Shown here piece by piece: positions 11,886 to 23,475 of a DNA stretch of 64,000 nt. The stretch comes from Isoetes taiwanensis (lineage: Eukaryota; Streptophyta; Lycopodiopsida; Isoetales; Isoetaceae): positions 17,689,644 through 17,753,643 of the forward strand of contig JAJEKV010000027.1 in the NCBI GenBank assembly GCA_021234155.1, given 5' to 3'. Under the pieces are notes generated by a model. The model was not told the DNA's origin. It was given only the letters and a program-made list of their open reading frames with translations, and made no database searches. Each line of letters starts with the position of its first letter. Position 1 is the stretch's first letter. The translations under genes were made by a program, and so were the position numbers.

Positions 11886-13479
11886 AGAAAGCACGGCTTA
11901 GGTACCAAGCTCTGTTCCCAAGCCACAGAGCAAAAGCCTAATAGCCCAGCCTCCAACTCCTTCCCACTCCAAAAGCACCCGACGACAACCGGAATTGTTT
12001 CTCCCACCCATAGGGTTTGAACTCCCCCAAACTCCCATGCCAACCAATTGGGGCACTCTTTATGATTCCTTTTCAATCTTTGAACCCCTATATACTTCCA
12101 CGATTTCTAATTCACTCCTGAGTGCTCAAAAAGTTGTGGTGGCCCTCACAAACGCATGGAGGGAAACGCCATGCTTAAAGAAGCGGGCACGACGGCGAAA
12201 TTCTCCTGAGTAACGCTTCACATACCGTGACGGAGGCGGCCATACCCCGAGGGAAAAGCCGCACGCCATACGTGATGCCGACAGTGTGGAGATGCAAGGA
12301 CACCCAACCAGCAACTATTCCCCGTTGTCGCTTTGGCGCACTTAAAAGGAACGTATTTCGACGCTGAAGAAATGCATTAGCCACCGGATGACCGCTTTTG
12401 GGCTGATCAATTTTGAGCTTAATAAAAGCACGCGATAATCGGGTTCGCCTGCCTAAGAAGTTGAATTGACAAATATGTCCCAATAATCTACCTCGGACGC
12501 TCTAGATCAGTCTTAAATCCAAGAAATGTCGAGGACGCGGGTATAACAAAGAAATGATTCGTGACAGTAAAGGCGAAAAAGCTGTAATGTTTGGTTGCCC
12601 TAAATGGCCGGCTATGCACTGTGAGGATAAGCAATAACTGATGCGGGGTTGGACAAATTCTAGAAAAGAGACAACCGGAAAGTCACGAGGCAGCGCCTGT
12701 GCTTTCGCCCTGAGAAGAGAGGGGATGCCACGCGGTCGAAGTTCCAAATGCAGATATATATGATCCGCGATGCATGCGGAAACGTATTGGGTACCACCAC
12801 ATGGGCTATCATCACCATACCTACTGCCACTGAGAGGCAGACATTAGACTTTCGTCCTTTCACGAGAAGGGACCGCCACTTCGCTGCAATAACATTATAG
12901 TTCGGGCTTGTCCCTGGCAATAGGGGAAAGACTTCCCAAATAAGCCCATGTCCCAGTGTTGGCAAAACTCCAAATTGCAGCACTTTTGACAAAGTAAGAA
13001 ACTCCGCACTGCAGTCTGGGGCCAAACATGAGACCCCTCGACTCAGTTAAACTCACGCGTCGACCGCGCATCGGAAGACGCGCTTGATGTTGCGCCAGCC
13101 AGTCGCTTGAAGCGTGACACGCGCGGTAATTTTAGACATGGATCCAACCTCGGCCAAACGTAAGGAGAGGCAAGAGGAGTTTGCAAAGATTAGACGTCGC
13201 AGTGTGGGATCGACAGCCCTCGGGTTAATGGCAAGATGAAGGTATTTGTGCCTCCACGCGTACAATAAGTGGGCGTACGACCGTGGGACCAAGCACTTCG
13301 ATCCCCCACCGCACGGCAGACACAATGTTAGCCGACCAAGTACTGGCACCACTCCACAACAGTTGTGAGCCGGGACATGAGAGCCCGATTAATCGCCAAT
13401 GGCTCCGTTCCCCGTGAGCTCCATAGGGATCGATAGGGCAAAATACCACGCATACATAGGAAGAGTGCTCGAATTGTAT

Positions 13480-15290
13480 TGTGGAACCAGAGGGGATTTC
13501 GAAAAGCCTACGAGGGCATTGTTGAAATTCAAGCATGTGCATGGACATCATCTTCTTGCAAGAGACATGGGAATATAGTAGTCATCCGTTATCTGACATC
13601 CAGGGTAATACTTCATTTCTCAATCGGCCAATGAGCTCATGGCAAGCGAGGGTATGGAGGGGTCGTAGCTACTTCAAAGATGCTATAGCATCCACGCCTC
13701 GCTTCATTGGCTGAGGATTCAACCGCTACCTCGTGGATACGAAAGTGCCGTGAGCCTCACCACGCCCAATCGCTTATTGCAGGATGTTATATACCCTATG
13801 AAACTTCTAAGTTCTATAGGGTCTACTGCGCGTATATAGATGCATATGCCCTATAGGAACCGTGATGATGACATAGGAGCAAGACGCCGTGAGGGTCATG
13901 TGTTTTTATTAGGAGATTTCAATGCACGCATTTAATAATGCTGGCAGCCGGTTACCTTCGTGCAGAAATGCTTTACCCAACCCACTTTGGCAAAACAGAG
14001 GCATCCTTAACATGCAAGACGCCCCGTGATACGCTTCCCGAGCCTTTGAAGAGAGTTGGTCCACCATGCTGCATCTTTGACATGGTGGATCCGCAATGGT
14101 ATGCTTCCGGGATGGTCAGCCATCGGGGCTCTCTACTGCGTAGTTTACTCTGTGGGCGCATGGTGGAGCCAGCCGCGGTGGGATTCATCTTCTAGCCCAA
14201 AGGCTTAACTTGATATCATTAGAGATTTCGCGACAAAAGTACGTGAACAAGAGATGAAAAGACTTTGGTCGATCATTATCCACTTTATGTCACTTTGGGT
14301 TGAGGCACTCGCTGGCGCGGGCCACAAGATGCTTCCCCGGGTTTGGGATACACCCAAACTACCTGGCGTGCTGTGATGAGGTGGCGCTTGAACGCGGAGC
14401 CGCAGGGATTGATGCCCTATACATTGCATGATAAGTGTGGAATGGTTGGTGAAGGCCTTTACCGCACAGCCTGAATGCTCTCGCGTTGAAGAGCCCCCGC
14501 TGGCGATTTCTCACCGCTACCCTCGTAACCCCCGCTTGACGTACCAACGTTCTAAAGAGTCACTTTACGCACTAATCTTTTGTGATCCACGTATCCGGCT
14601 GTAATAGGCCATTAGTGGGACTATAAGGCATTCTTGAAATCCAAAAAGCATCGCTTACATTGCAAAATCAAGAATTTATGTTTCCCCGATGATCGAGCCA
14701 AAAGCCTTTGGCATGGTGCTTTGAAGTAAGAGGGCATCAACCACCGGCAATGTTACCTCGTAATTGAGACAACTGGGTTGGAGGAGTTGTATGACCTCCC
14801 AGAGCAATCGCCGAGGTACCGTGACGCCTAGGAGAAACACTACAGCCTTCGTGAGAGGGACATCCACTGTGTATCTTGTGCATCTTGCTAATGATAAAGC
14901 AAAGGACTTGCGTGGACTTCTGTGCCGAAGCCAAGGAAATGGAGTGGGCTAGCTTTGCTCTGCCTTTGACAGTGGATAATCAATCGTGCCATCGTGAGAG
15001 GGCCTCCCCAGAACATGTTAGTAAGGTTACCCCTATTCCTAAGACTTTAGAAGTAGGGATGACTCCACCAACTACCGTGATGATCATGGGTCAGCCTCAT
15101 ACTCTCGCGAAAAACTTCTAAAGTGTGTGGCCGAGAAGAAGCTAACGCAATGGGTCGGTGAAGCCGGAGCACGCAGCCACTGTGCAAAGCTTTCACCCCT
15201 CGCACCCGCCCACGAAAGTGATCATATTTTTAACTCGCACTCTTATGGAAGCAACACAATGCAATGCACCTCATGGAATAAAATATTAAC
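13480..15290 (+). mobile_element. LINE D: endonuclease and 5' reverse transcriptase fragment
   Basis: The + strand carries an apurinic-type endonuclease followed by the start of a reverse transcriptase, the normal LINE order. At 13541-13576 one frame reads MDIIFLQETWEY, the family Q-E-T box with catalytic Glu. At 13900-13932 a frame reads VFLLGDFNARI, the G-D-F-N box. At 14268-14300 it reads VDHYPLYVTLG, matching the terminal S-D-H box with Ser changed to Val. The spacing is normal for the domain. Reverse transcriptase traces follow: NYR...IM..HTLAK across a frame shift (about 15075-15112), AEKKLTQWVGEAGARS (15130-15177), and a DHIF...RTLMEATQC-like stretch (about 15212-15265). The R-Q-G-C-P and YADD boxes would lie beyond 15290, where recognisable sequence stops. 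The element is dead and 3'-truncated. It resembles LINE C and differs from A and B. Confidence 0.8.
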
Positions 15291-15835
15291 GGCTTGGCGT
15301 TAGCCAATGGCTATTTTGTAGCATTTTGCCAAGAAAAACGCTTAAGTAAAATGGAAAATTGCTCAAAAGAAAAATTTTAGCCCAATTCTTTGCCATTTAA
15401 TTAAGTGAGTTTTAGGATCTGGATAGCCAAACCTCCACCTTATAACTCCTCTAGGACAACAATTGTACTAAACTTAGTATATGTGTGGACTTGGGTAAAT
15501 GGATGGATTAGCCTAGTAGTCACACCTAGATATATAAGAACTTTTAGAAATCATCACCAAAGAATCCTTGTTTCAAAGCAATGAAGTTAATTATTAGAGG
15601 GAGGATCACAGCCTAGAAGGAATAATCGTGACTTTTTCTTTGAGCTTTGAATGATTATAATTGTGCCATTTATTTTTCTATATGTCAATTACATTGTAAT
15701 AACAATAAGTTCAATGTCTTTGTCCAAAGGCTTGAACTTTTCAAATAAGGATAGTGTGGATGGCTAATATTTGACCCATACAAAAAGTATGCTCGGGTGG
15801 GTAAGAAATAAACGCTGTATGCGACCCAAAGACTC

Positions 15836-15868
15836 AAAGACTTTCCAAAGACTTTCCAAAGACTTTTT
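15836..15868. repeat. 11-bp tandem repeat, three units
   Basis: The unit aaagactttcc occurs at 15836 and 15847, and a third, slightly altered copy follows at 15858. It directly precedes the larger tandem array. Confidence 0.85.
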
Positions 15869-15901
15869 TTCAGACCATAATCTACCGCACTGATCATACA
15901 T

Positions 15902-16400
15902 GCAAAATTTCGTGGCCTACAATTTGGGATATTACCATGAGCAATTGAAAAACTCCATTTCGGCAGCTACACTCTTGGTGTAACAAAATTTTTAATTCAA
16001 ACTCCCAAATTAAGCCGAAATCGTGATGGGGCTTTTCAGATTTTCATAATCGGCCATGCACCCATATCCTAATGGCAAAAATTTCGAACCTTAATTTGGG
16101 ATATTGTGTGAGCAATCAGAGAAAACCACGCTTCAGCAGCTTTGGCACAAGTTGAAGAATTTTAATTCAGCCCAAATTAAGCCAACCTGGGCTTTTCTAG
16201 ATTTTCATAATCGCCATGCAAACCCATATCCCACGCAAAATCTCGTAACCTAATTTGGGATATTGAGTGAAAAATTAAAGAAACCATTCTTGCAAATGTG
16301 CCTTTTGTAAAACAAAGGAGAAATCTCTTAAGTCATCCCAATTTAAGCAAAATTAGATGGGGCTTTAGGCCGAATATGAATTTAAAATGATAATCCTACT
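15902..16400. repeat. Tandem repeat of about 160-172 bp, three units
   Basis: Three consecutive units share the same ordered blocks: gcaaaatttcg, then aatttgggatat (at 15921, 16093 and 16252), then gagcaat and a cagcag/gca block, then ccaaattaagcc, gggcttttcagattttcataatcg and gccatgcaaacccatatcc. The spacing is 172 and 159 bp. The third unit loses similarity after the gatggggctt block near 16360. The unit length is in the range common for plant satellites, but only three copies are present. Confidence 0.8.
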
Positions 16401-19400
16401 CTTTGGTGGATAAAGTCATGAAAAAGATATGATGGATTGAGCAACTAATTGAGATTCACATGCCAATCGGAGTTTGGGTCATTTCAAGCAAGCATCTAGT
16501 CGACTCTAATCTAATGGTGAAATCGATGTTAACTGAAGGAAAAATTCGAGCAATGTGGAACGATTCTGGCTGAAGAATCCTCTTAACAAAATGAAGGGTG
16601 TAGAAAACGAACCACTGAAAGCACCCACCACCAAAGACCCAAAAGCAGAAAGGGTGCTAAAAGCATGCGCCCCGACGCCAAGTATTTGCACTCCACCATA
16701 CTTTTGCCCCTATATTTTGTGAAAGTTTAGCCAAAGGTAAAAGAAACCATGATGGAGAAAATCATTTAGTTTAGCTGCGCAAGTATTGTGTTCCCTAGCC
16801 CAATTCAAGGTAGTTTAGCTTAAACTCTATGTGGCTATATCAAAAAATATAGGAGTAGTAATTATTCCCATGTGTAATGACGTGACTTGTGTATTGTCGC
16901 TTTCAAGGGATTTTAAGATCTGTTATATGATACGGGGTCCTCGGACTGCTTTTGGCAACGCCAGGAGCTGGCATGTCCCACAAAGATTTGGTGTGTGAAT
17001 GCTACCCACCGGCCTCTATGATCTAAATGTATGCCACTTCATCGCGATCGTGACCGGTGAAATAAAAGCACCATAGGTGTTGCTAAACAGTGATGTCCAA
17101 GTATTCCAACGCTTTGAATCCTTATATTGACAAGTTGGAGACCCTCGGATGCAAGAAATACGGGAGGTGGTGGGCCCTACTTCGCCGAGGCATATATAGG
17201 TAAAACAATGTCGCATTTCCATCTGGAGCTTATTCTCCCATACGCCTAGGCAATATGCTAAGTGGGATGACTGCGGTAAAAAAGAAGGGCCGTAACGCGG
17301 ATGGAAAGCCCCAGATGAACTTGCACAAATTTCGTTATGTATCAGATCTCGCGACAAATGGAAGCACAACCACCAGGGAACCCGCAAGACATTAAGTATG
17401 GGGTAGAGGTCTAGGGCCAAAGGATTAGCAAGGCACTTGGGATAAGCTTAGAGAGGGTATGTGGTTGTTTTTCCCCGACATGCCTTAGGCGCCGCGACAC
17501 ACGCGGTTTTATCCGGGATTTTTGCTGTGATGAGACCGCTTGGCCCCCTCGCAGCGATTCCGCTTGGCGCGCGTATTCACCTCGGGCGATTTCCATAAGG
17601 TTGGATGTAATGGATGCATAAATGTCTTCCTCCCCGCTCTATTGAGTACAAGGGCCAAGTAACGCCCGGGGCGAGAGTGTGGCAGGAGGCATTTGTAGGG
17701 GATGGCTCCTCGCAAGATGGTCCATAGACTATCAAATGATTGCGATAAGTTTGACATCAAAGTGAACAGAGTCGACTTGAATGAGCTTTGTTACCCTCTA
17801 TGTGGGATGCACCCACCTTAAAGCCCAAAACAAAATACCACCTACACAGATTAACTTCGTCAGCTTTTGAACATGGGCCCCACCAAAGATTTGGGCTGGG
17901 CAAAGGTACTGCCATCCTCTACTAAGAAACAAAGAGCTATGAAATGGGCTAAGTGACAAAATGCACCATCCTCGTAATCTGGAAAGAGGCCACAGGTATC
18001 GGATGGAGGGGAAGCGTGGAAACTCCTCGGCATAGAGATTACGGCTTGCTACGCGTATAGTAGAAGACGCACCACCATGCTCTACGAGGTCCATATATGC
18101 ACATTATCCGAAAGTAGCTTCCTATGCCGACCCCGGCGCTCTCGAGCAGTACTCCATCAACCGCCGCTTCGCTGCAATGGCCAGCCTCAAGGCCTTACAT
18201 TCTCGGGTAAGTCTCTACCGGCCGCTGGAGTCCCCACATTGAATGGAGCCCCGGGAGTAGGGAATTCCCAACGCTTCTACTAAGGCGCTTTTTCCTTCCT
18301 GCTAAGGGGTCACCCCAAAGGTGGTATATTACTGTAAATGTAGGTTTTCGTGGTTTCTTTTTGTGTTTGATACTCGGTTATAGCTGTATATACTATCTCA
18401 TGCTGCCACCTCGTGGGCGCAAAATATACTTCCCTTCCTTCCTTCCTCTTTGACATTTGCGTCGATTGTCGGGTGGTTCTCCTCTCTTACCCTCGGATGT
18501 GGAATATCACCACCAGGTGATTGGCGTTGATTATTACCATGAATTCCCATCAGCTCGGAATAACTTTTGAGCCGGAGGTCCTAAATATAGTGTATTTCGC
18601 CTAGGGATATGGGTTGCCGCTTTGCATTGCGGGGCCGGAGGGCTTAGCCGCGGTCGCGAAGTTCCAGCTATGCCTGTTCTACGCTGTGAGCCGCTTCCTA
18701 TGCCCGCTGGTGATCCGAAAGGCTCTCGCTTTGCCCATTTTCAGCTCAGATCCTATCTTCCTTCATGCTTCTTCACCACCCCCTCTTGCACTCTCTTGTT
18801 CTGCTCAGCTCCTCGGCGTGGGATAAAACTGCATCCGTGACATAGAGAAAACTCCCCATTGTGAAAGTAAATCGCATCCTCCGCCAGCGTTTTCTTGCCG
18901 CCATAAAGTTGTCATTGGTTCGAAGCAACCTCGTGCTATTGTTGTTTGTGGCTGGAAATAAATTTGCGTAAATTTTATCCATTGGTATTACTCTGGCTCC
19001 CGCTTTTCTTGTTTCTTGTCTGGCTCTAAGTGGGTTTGTTTTAGGGATGACCTGATGCCACTGGCCTTATCGCTGTACCCCTGGTCCTGATTTCCCCATG
19101 CTGCATTTAGGAGGTTGGGTGCCACTATGTCATATAGCTGGTGCCACGCACTGGGTACTCAGTGGCGCTGCTTCTTCTCCCAATGCTCCTCCACCCTCAA
19201 GCCTTCCTTCAAGTGCCTTCTCCCTTTGGATCTTTTGGGCAACTGGGGCCTCTTCCTTCTAAAACTCATTTGGGGTTCCTTTTACAGCCTTGCATTTTTT
19301 CCACACCCCTTTCGAGTATTCCCTACACCTCCAGCTCTAATTCCCCTTCTTTTGTTCCCTCTTAGGCTATGCCTAACGCTACTCCCGCTTCTCCCTCCTC

Positions 19401-20439
19401 CCACCCGCTGTTTCCCCATGCCACCTCGGGCCCCTCGTGATCTTCAACACGTAACCTCCGCCATTGCTTCCCTTTCCCACCATCACCCCATCTGGGTGGG
19501 TAATCCTCCTCTCAATATGATTCCTATTGCCTTAGGTCCTTTCCACCCTGAATACCTCATAAATGGCCCAAATTAATGATTTGCAAAAGGCCCCTTTCAA
19601 GTAGCCCGGGGCCCATTCATTTGTAGATCTCATGGTCGGCCGAATCTTTGAGGGAGGCGCCAGAGGGGCTGCCAGGACTCGCCCCTCTTTCTCAACGGAC
19701 TTAAATTTCGTGACCAAAGACGAAGTTTTTGGGTCAAGTACTTCGAGAATCATTTGGGAGTCATATGCTCAGCTTCCTCGTTTTCTCTCTCTCTCCTCAC
19801 ATAATCTCACTCCGGCCCGAAACCAATGAGAGGTGATGTATAAACCTAACAAATATGTGAAACTTTTGATTGCTGATCGTGGAAGGGGATACCGGTATTG
19901 TTTTTGACTCTGCAACGACCAGCCATCTTTGTCCGGCCGGGATGACTCTACTTGAAATTAGCCCGCCAAGGCCTTTGATCGCCACCCTAGTTCTGGGCCG
20001 CCCCAGAGCTTCCAAATACCTCTCTTCCTCATCAACCGCCGCCCCTCGTGCCCCTTCTGGGCTTATTTCCCGGTACCTCGCTTGTTTTGCCATCTTCGTA
20101 TCGCACAACTATAGAATTGAAACCCGCTTTTGCTCGTAGACAAGATCTCTAAACACCCTTGGCACTCCTTCCTGCTCCTTCTCTTCTCCCACCAAGCCCT
20201 TCCCAAATACCCCCCCTCAATATTTCCTCGGCCCTATGCAGTGTATTTAGTTGATGGAGTCGTGTTCAAGTTCCAAGTAATCGTGATTTATATTGGATTA
20301 TTATTTTGCGACTTGATGGCGCTACGAATGGCCCTATGTTTTTGGACCATACTTTTATCAGGATGGCCTTTTATCGTGATCTTATTTCAAATTCTCGTTT
20401 TTGGATCTAGGTATCTAAGCTGTACTACTGGTTGCATTT

Positions 20440-21175
20440 ATATATAAAGATTATAGCATAGCGTTTAAATGGGCTGAAGCTGGGATGTGATTTCTAGTGT
20501 TTTTGCCGCTACTTTTAGACTCTTTCTTTACGCTAACTAGCTTCTTGGCCTTAGGAATTCTAATTCTAATTCAGCTTTTCGCTATCACGGAATGCATTTT
20601 CTCGCGAACTTCGCTTGTTGTGTTTTCCCATGTGCGTACTGCTTCTACCGCTAGGGGTTGCTGTTTGTGGGTTAGGCCTTTCCCCTTTCTTCCCATATAT
20701 GACTCTGCAAAGGCAGCCAATCGACAAGTATAGGCTTTTCTGCTTCATTTCTGGCTAATCATTTGTATGTTTTGACCATGGCTTTTAAAGTGCCATTGTG
20801 ATTACCTTGACTCCGTCAGATCTCCCCACACCTCGCTGGTTTTTGATCTTGTGCACTTGGGTTGTATTTAATTTGCTAAAGTGTGGGATTATAGATTAGC
20901 ATTCCTTGGGTCAATGAAGTTGATAGGTTCCCTTTTGTATTTTGTTTTGTTACGCCTAGACTCTCTTTTAGGATAGCTTAGCTCTTGGTCAGGAGTTCCT
21001 TTTATTTCTAGCTTCTCTTTTGTTGTCATTTCTCCGCAACCTCGCTTGGCTGGTTTCCTGTAGCGTTTGTATTGCTGCTTCTACTTGCTAGGGTTGCCGG
21101 GGTTAGGCTTGACCCCCTTTTTCTCCCCCACATGCGCATATTCCCCTCTTTGCAAAGGCAGCTTTTGTTATTGAT
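20440..21175. repeat. Degenerate tandem duplication of about 437 bp
   Basis: Two adjoining units share ordered landmarks: gattatag (20449 and 20888), tagactctttctttacg-like (20515 and about 20957), tcgcttg (20607 and 21042), tgcttctac.gctaggggttgc (20640 and 21077), gggttaggc (20670 and 21100), and tctgcaaaggcagc (20703 and 21154). The offset is about 430-450 bp. The copies have diverged with many small indels. Confidence 0.6.
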
Positions 21176-23145
21176 TAAAATGTAAGTTAAGCTTTCATTT
21201 CTGCTCTTCTTTTTAAAAGAGTTTTTCTTGGTCATCTCGGCCAAGCAATACACACATATCTCTTTGTCTACTTCTATCCGTAATTTTGGGTCTGGCCTGC
21301 ATTTATTGGTATGTCGCAAAACATATTAATTTTAAGTTGATTTCAGTTTTAGAAATTCCCCCTCTCCGAACACTCACTTTTACGCCAGTTTGTTGGATCA
21401 TGGTCACAATTTCCACGCGTTTTTTGTTGGGCATTTTTGTCATATATTTCCCATGATGCATCTCCCCTCAGTAGTTCAAAACTCGTCGGGTTATAGGCAA
21501 AAGCATTCTTTCCCTGTGATAGGGGATATGTAGGGACGGGCGCTCTTAGAGGTGGCTCTGCAGTTCTTCCTTTTTAGGGTTTCGGCTGATATCTTGTTGT
21601 TCTTATATGATTTGTTAAGCATACGTATTGCACTCCATTTTCCTCTTGTATTTCTCATCTCGCAAGATTGGATCCTACTGTAGGCCGAATTTTATTGAAT
21701 CATCTACCAAGGCCCCTCACAATCTCTTGTCCTTTTGTCCTTTTGGCGCCCTCTTGTTCCTCCTGAAGAAAAATAAACGGATCCGCAGCTTTTGCTATCG
21801 CTTGCCTTCGGGCTTACCGTATTCCCCTCGCCTAACCTTGTAAAGAATCATTCGCCCTGTTTACCCGCCTTTGATTTCTTGCTCTCGTTTCTATCTCAAC
21901 TCCTTCCGGACTGTGCCTCTCCCCTTTATGCCTTCTTTATTTCTTCTTTTCTCTCGCTTCCCATTGGGGTGGTCCTTGCAAAGCGAAAGTGGGCGCTTTA
22001 TCTTAGGATTTTATGCGGTTCTGGAACTCTTTTATCCACCCCTTACATATATGAATCATTAGACTGCTTCTCTCCATCTCCCTTGCAACTCACATTTCGA
22101 CTTGAAATCTAAGTATTACCATGTTCCATCCGCCTCCCCACCGCTCTCTCTTGGTTTTTCGCCGGATCTGGCCAGCTTTTTGTCTTCAATGTTCTTCCCT
22201 TTGGATTCACTCTCCTCGCCTCCATTTATAGGTTCACCCATTAGGTTTTTGACAGTGCGCCTTCAAAACATGCCAACGTCAAATAATGAATACTGTGAAA
22301 TCGAGTTTCTGACGGGTCTGGGCCAGTTAAGTATCGATCATTATTTTCTAAGTATTAATTATTAAGAAAAACGCCGAGCTTCGCTGCGCAGATTGACATC
22401 TTCATCTTAGTGCTTTGTACATATTTTAACCACATAGCGATTGTCAAAACCCAAAAAATATGGCTTTTACCATTTTACCATCCTACTCTGGCAGATATGC
22501 AAACCACCTAGTTGGAAAGATCTCTAATGAGATCTATCTTATTGCACCCAAACAAGAGCTCATTTGAACTTTCTATCAACACTTATGCTAGAAAATGTGG
22601 GATCCAAAGAGTTAGTATAAATCGCTTTGTTGACCGGATTTTACGCCTCGCTTCTCGGATTGTATAATCTATATAGCTTACTTCGCCAGCTTCTTAGAAG
22701 GCCCTTTACATCCTCTCAAAAATTCCCTAATGAAACTCATTCTAACGGTTCACGGCATGCTCCGTGGCATCCTGCTGTTCCTCATATGTTGATAGAGATC
22801 CATTGTGGTTACCCTTCGAACCTCTAAGTCCATTATTTTGACTTTAAGTATGTGCTAGAAGCTGTTTCTTTTCCTCACTTGGAAAAGTGTCGCTTCTCAT
22901 CGCGACTATCTTCTTGTAGGCTCTGGCAGTCGGCGCCTGTGGCCTTCTGAGCCCCGCGCATCTCCCCGCATTAAAAGTGTTTCGCGCTTTATCTTGTTCC
23001 ACTTTTGCCGCCTCCCGGCGGTCCTCGATTGCTCAAGCTTCAGCTTCATCTCAAATGCGCCCCTTAAGGCCTAGTTTTGGGCCACACTTCTGTGTGTCAA
23101 GCCTTTTAACCCTCGTGCCTTCACCGATCTCTACCGCCCCGAGCT

Positions 23146-23475
23146 TTGATACCTTTTGCTTTCTCCTCACACGCCGCCACGAATCCGTGGCTCTTGGCGC
23201 ACTACTGTGTTCCGGGATTTGACTGTCCTCTTTGGCCCTCTCCCCTCACGAAAGTCACCCTCGGGTTTGATGCTAGCAATGAGGCCAGTGGTTGGGTTGT
23301 CTATTTCTCCCCTCGCGTTCTGCTCTTTCATATGGCCTTTAATCGATTTGAGCCGCCTTCAATCCTCCACATGAGCGGCTTGGGTTTTACCCAATTGTTG
23401 TGCATTTGCCATTCCCTTCAACCTACTGTAGTTGCCTCCGGTGATAATCACGTCATGAGCTGCGCAAAAGTGTGA
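23146..23475 (+). other. ORF with weak Ty3-type RNase H resemblance
   Basis: This 109-codon opening contains TLGFDASNEASGWVVYF and, further on, MAFNRFEPPSI...SGLGFTQLLCICHSL. In Ty3-type retrotransposons the reverse transcriptase-linked RNase H starts with a T-D-A-S-x-x-x-x-G box and later has A-F-x-S-R-x-F-x-P-x-E-x-N-Y-x-x-x-D-K-E-L-L-A-I. Both halves are matched loosely and in the right order, at about the right distance. The catalytic Glu of the D-K-E box is missing. No matching reverse transcriptase or integrase was seen nearby, so this may be a chance match in pyrimidine-rich DNA. Confidence 0.25.

Larger units (their letters stand above)
9331..13479. other. Intergenic; pyrimidine-rich block and small tandem repeats
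   Basis: No gene is supported. From about 9950 to 11700 the + strand is strongly C+T-rich, which opens long frames full of Phe, Leu and Ser (for example 9960-10517 and 11036-11695); these have no domain and I treat them as composition artefacts. Small tandem repeats occur at 10119-10260, 11498-11570 and 11730-11885. From 12000 to 13480 the DNA is GC-mixed and probably belongs to the decayed 5' part of LINE D, but I could not recognise a domain there. Confidence 0.5.
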
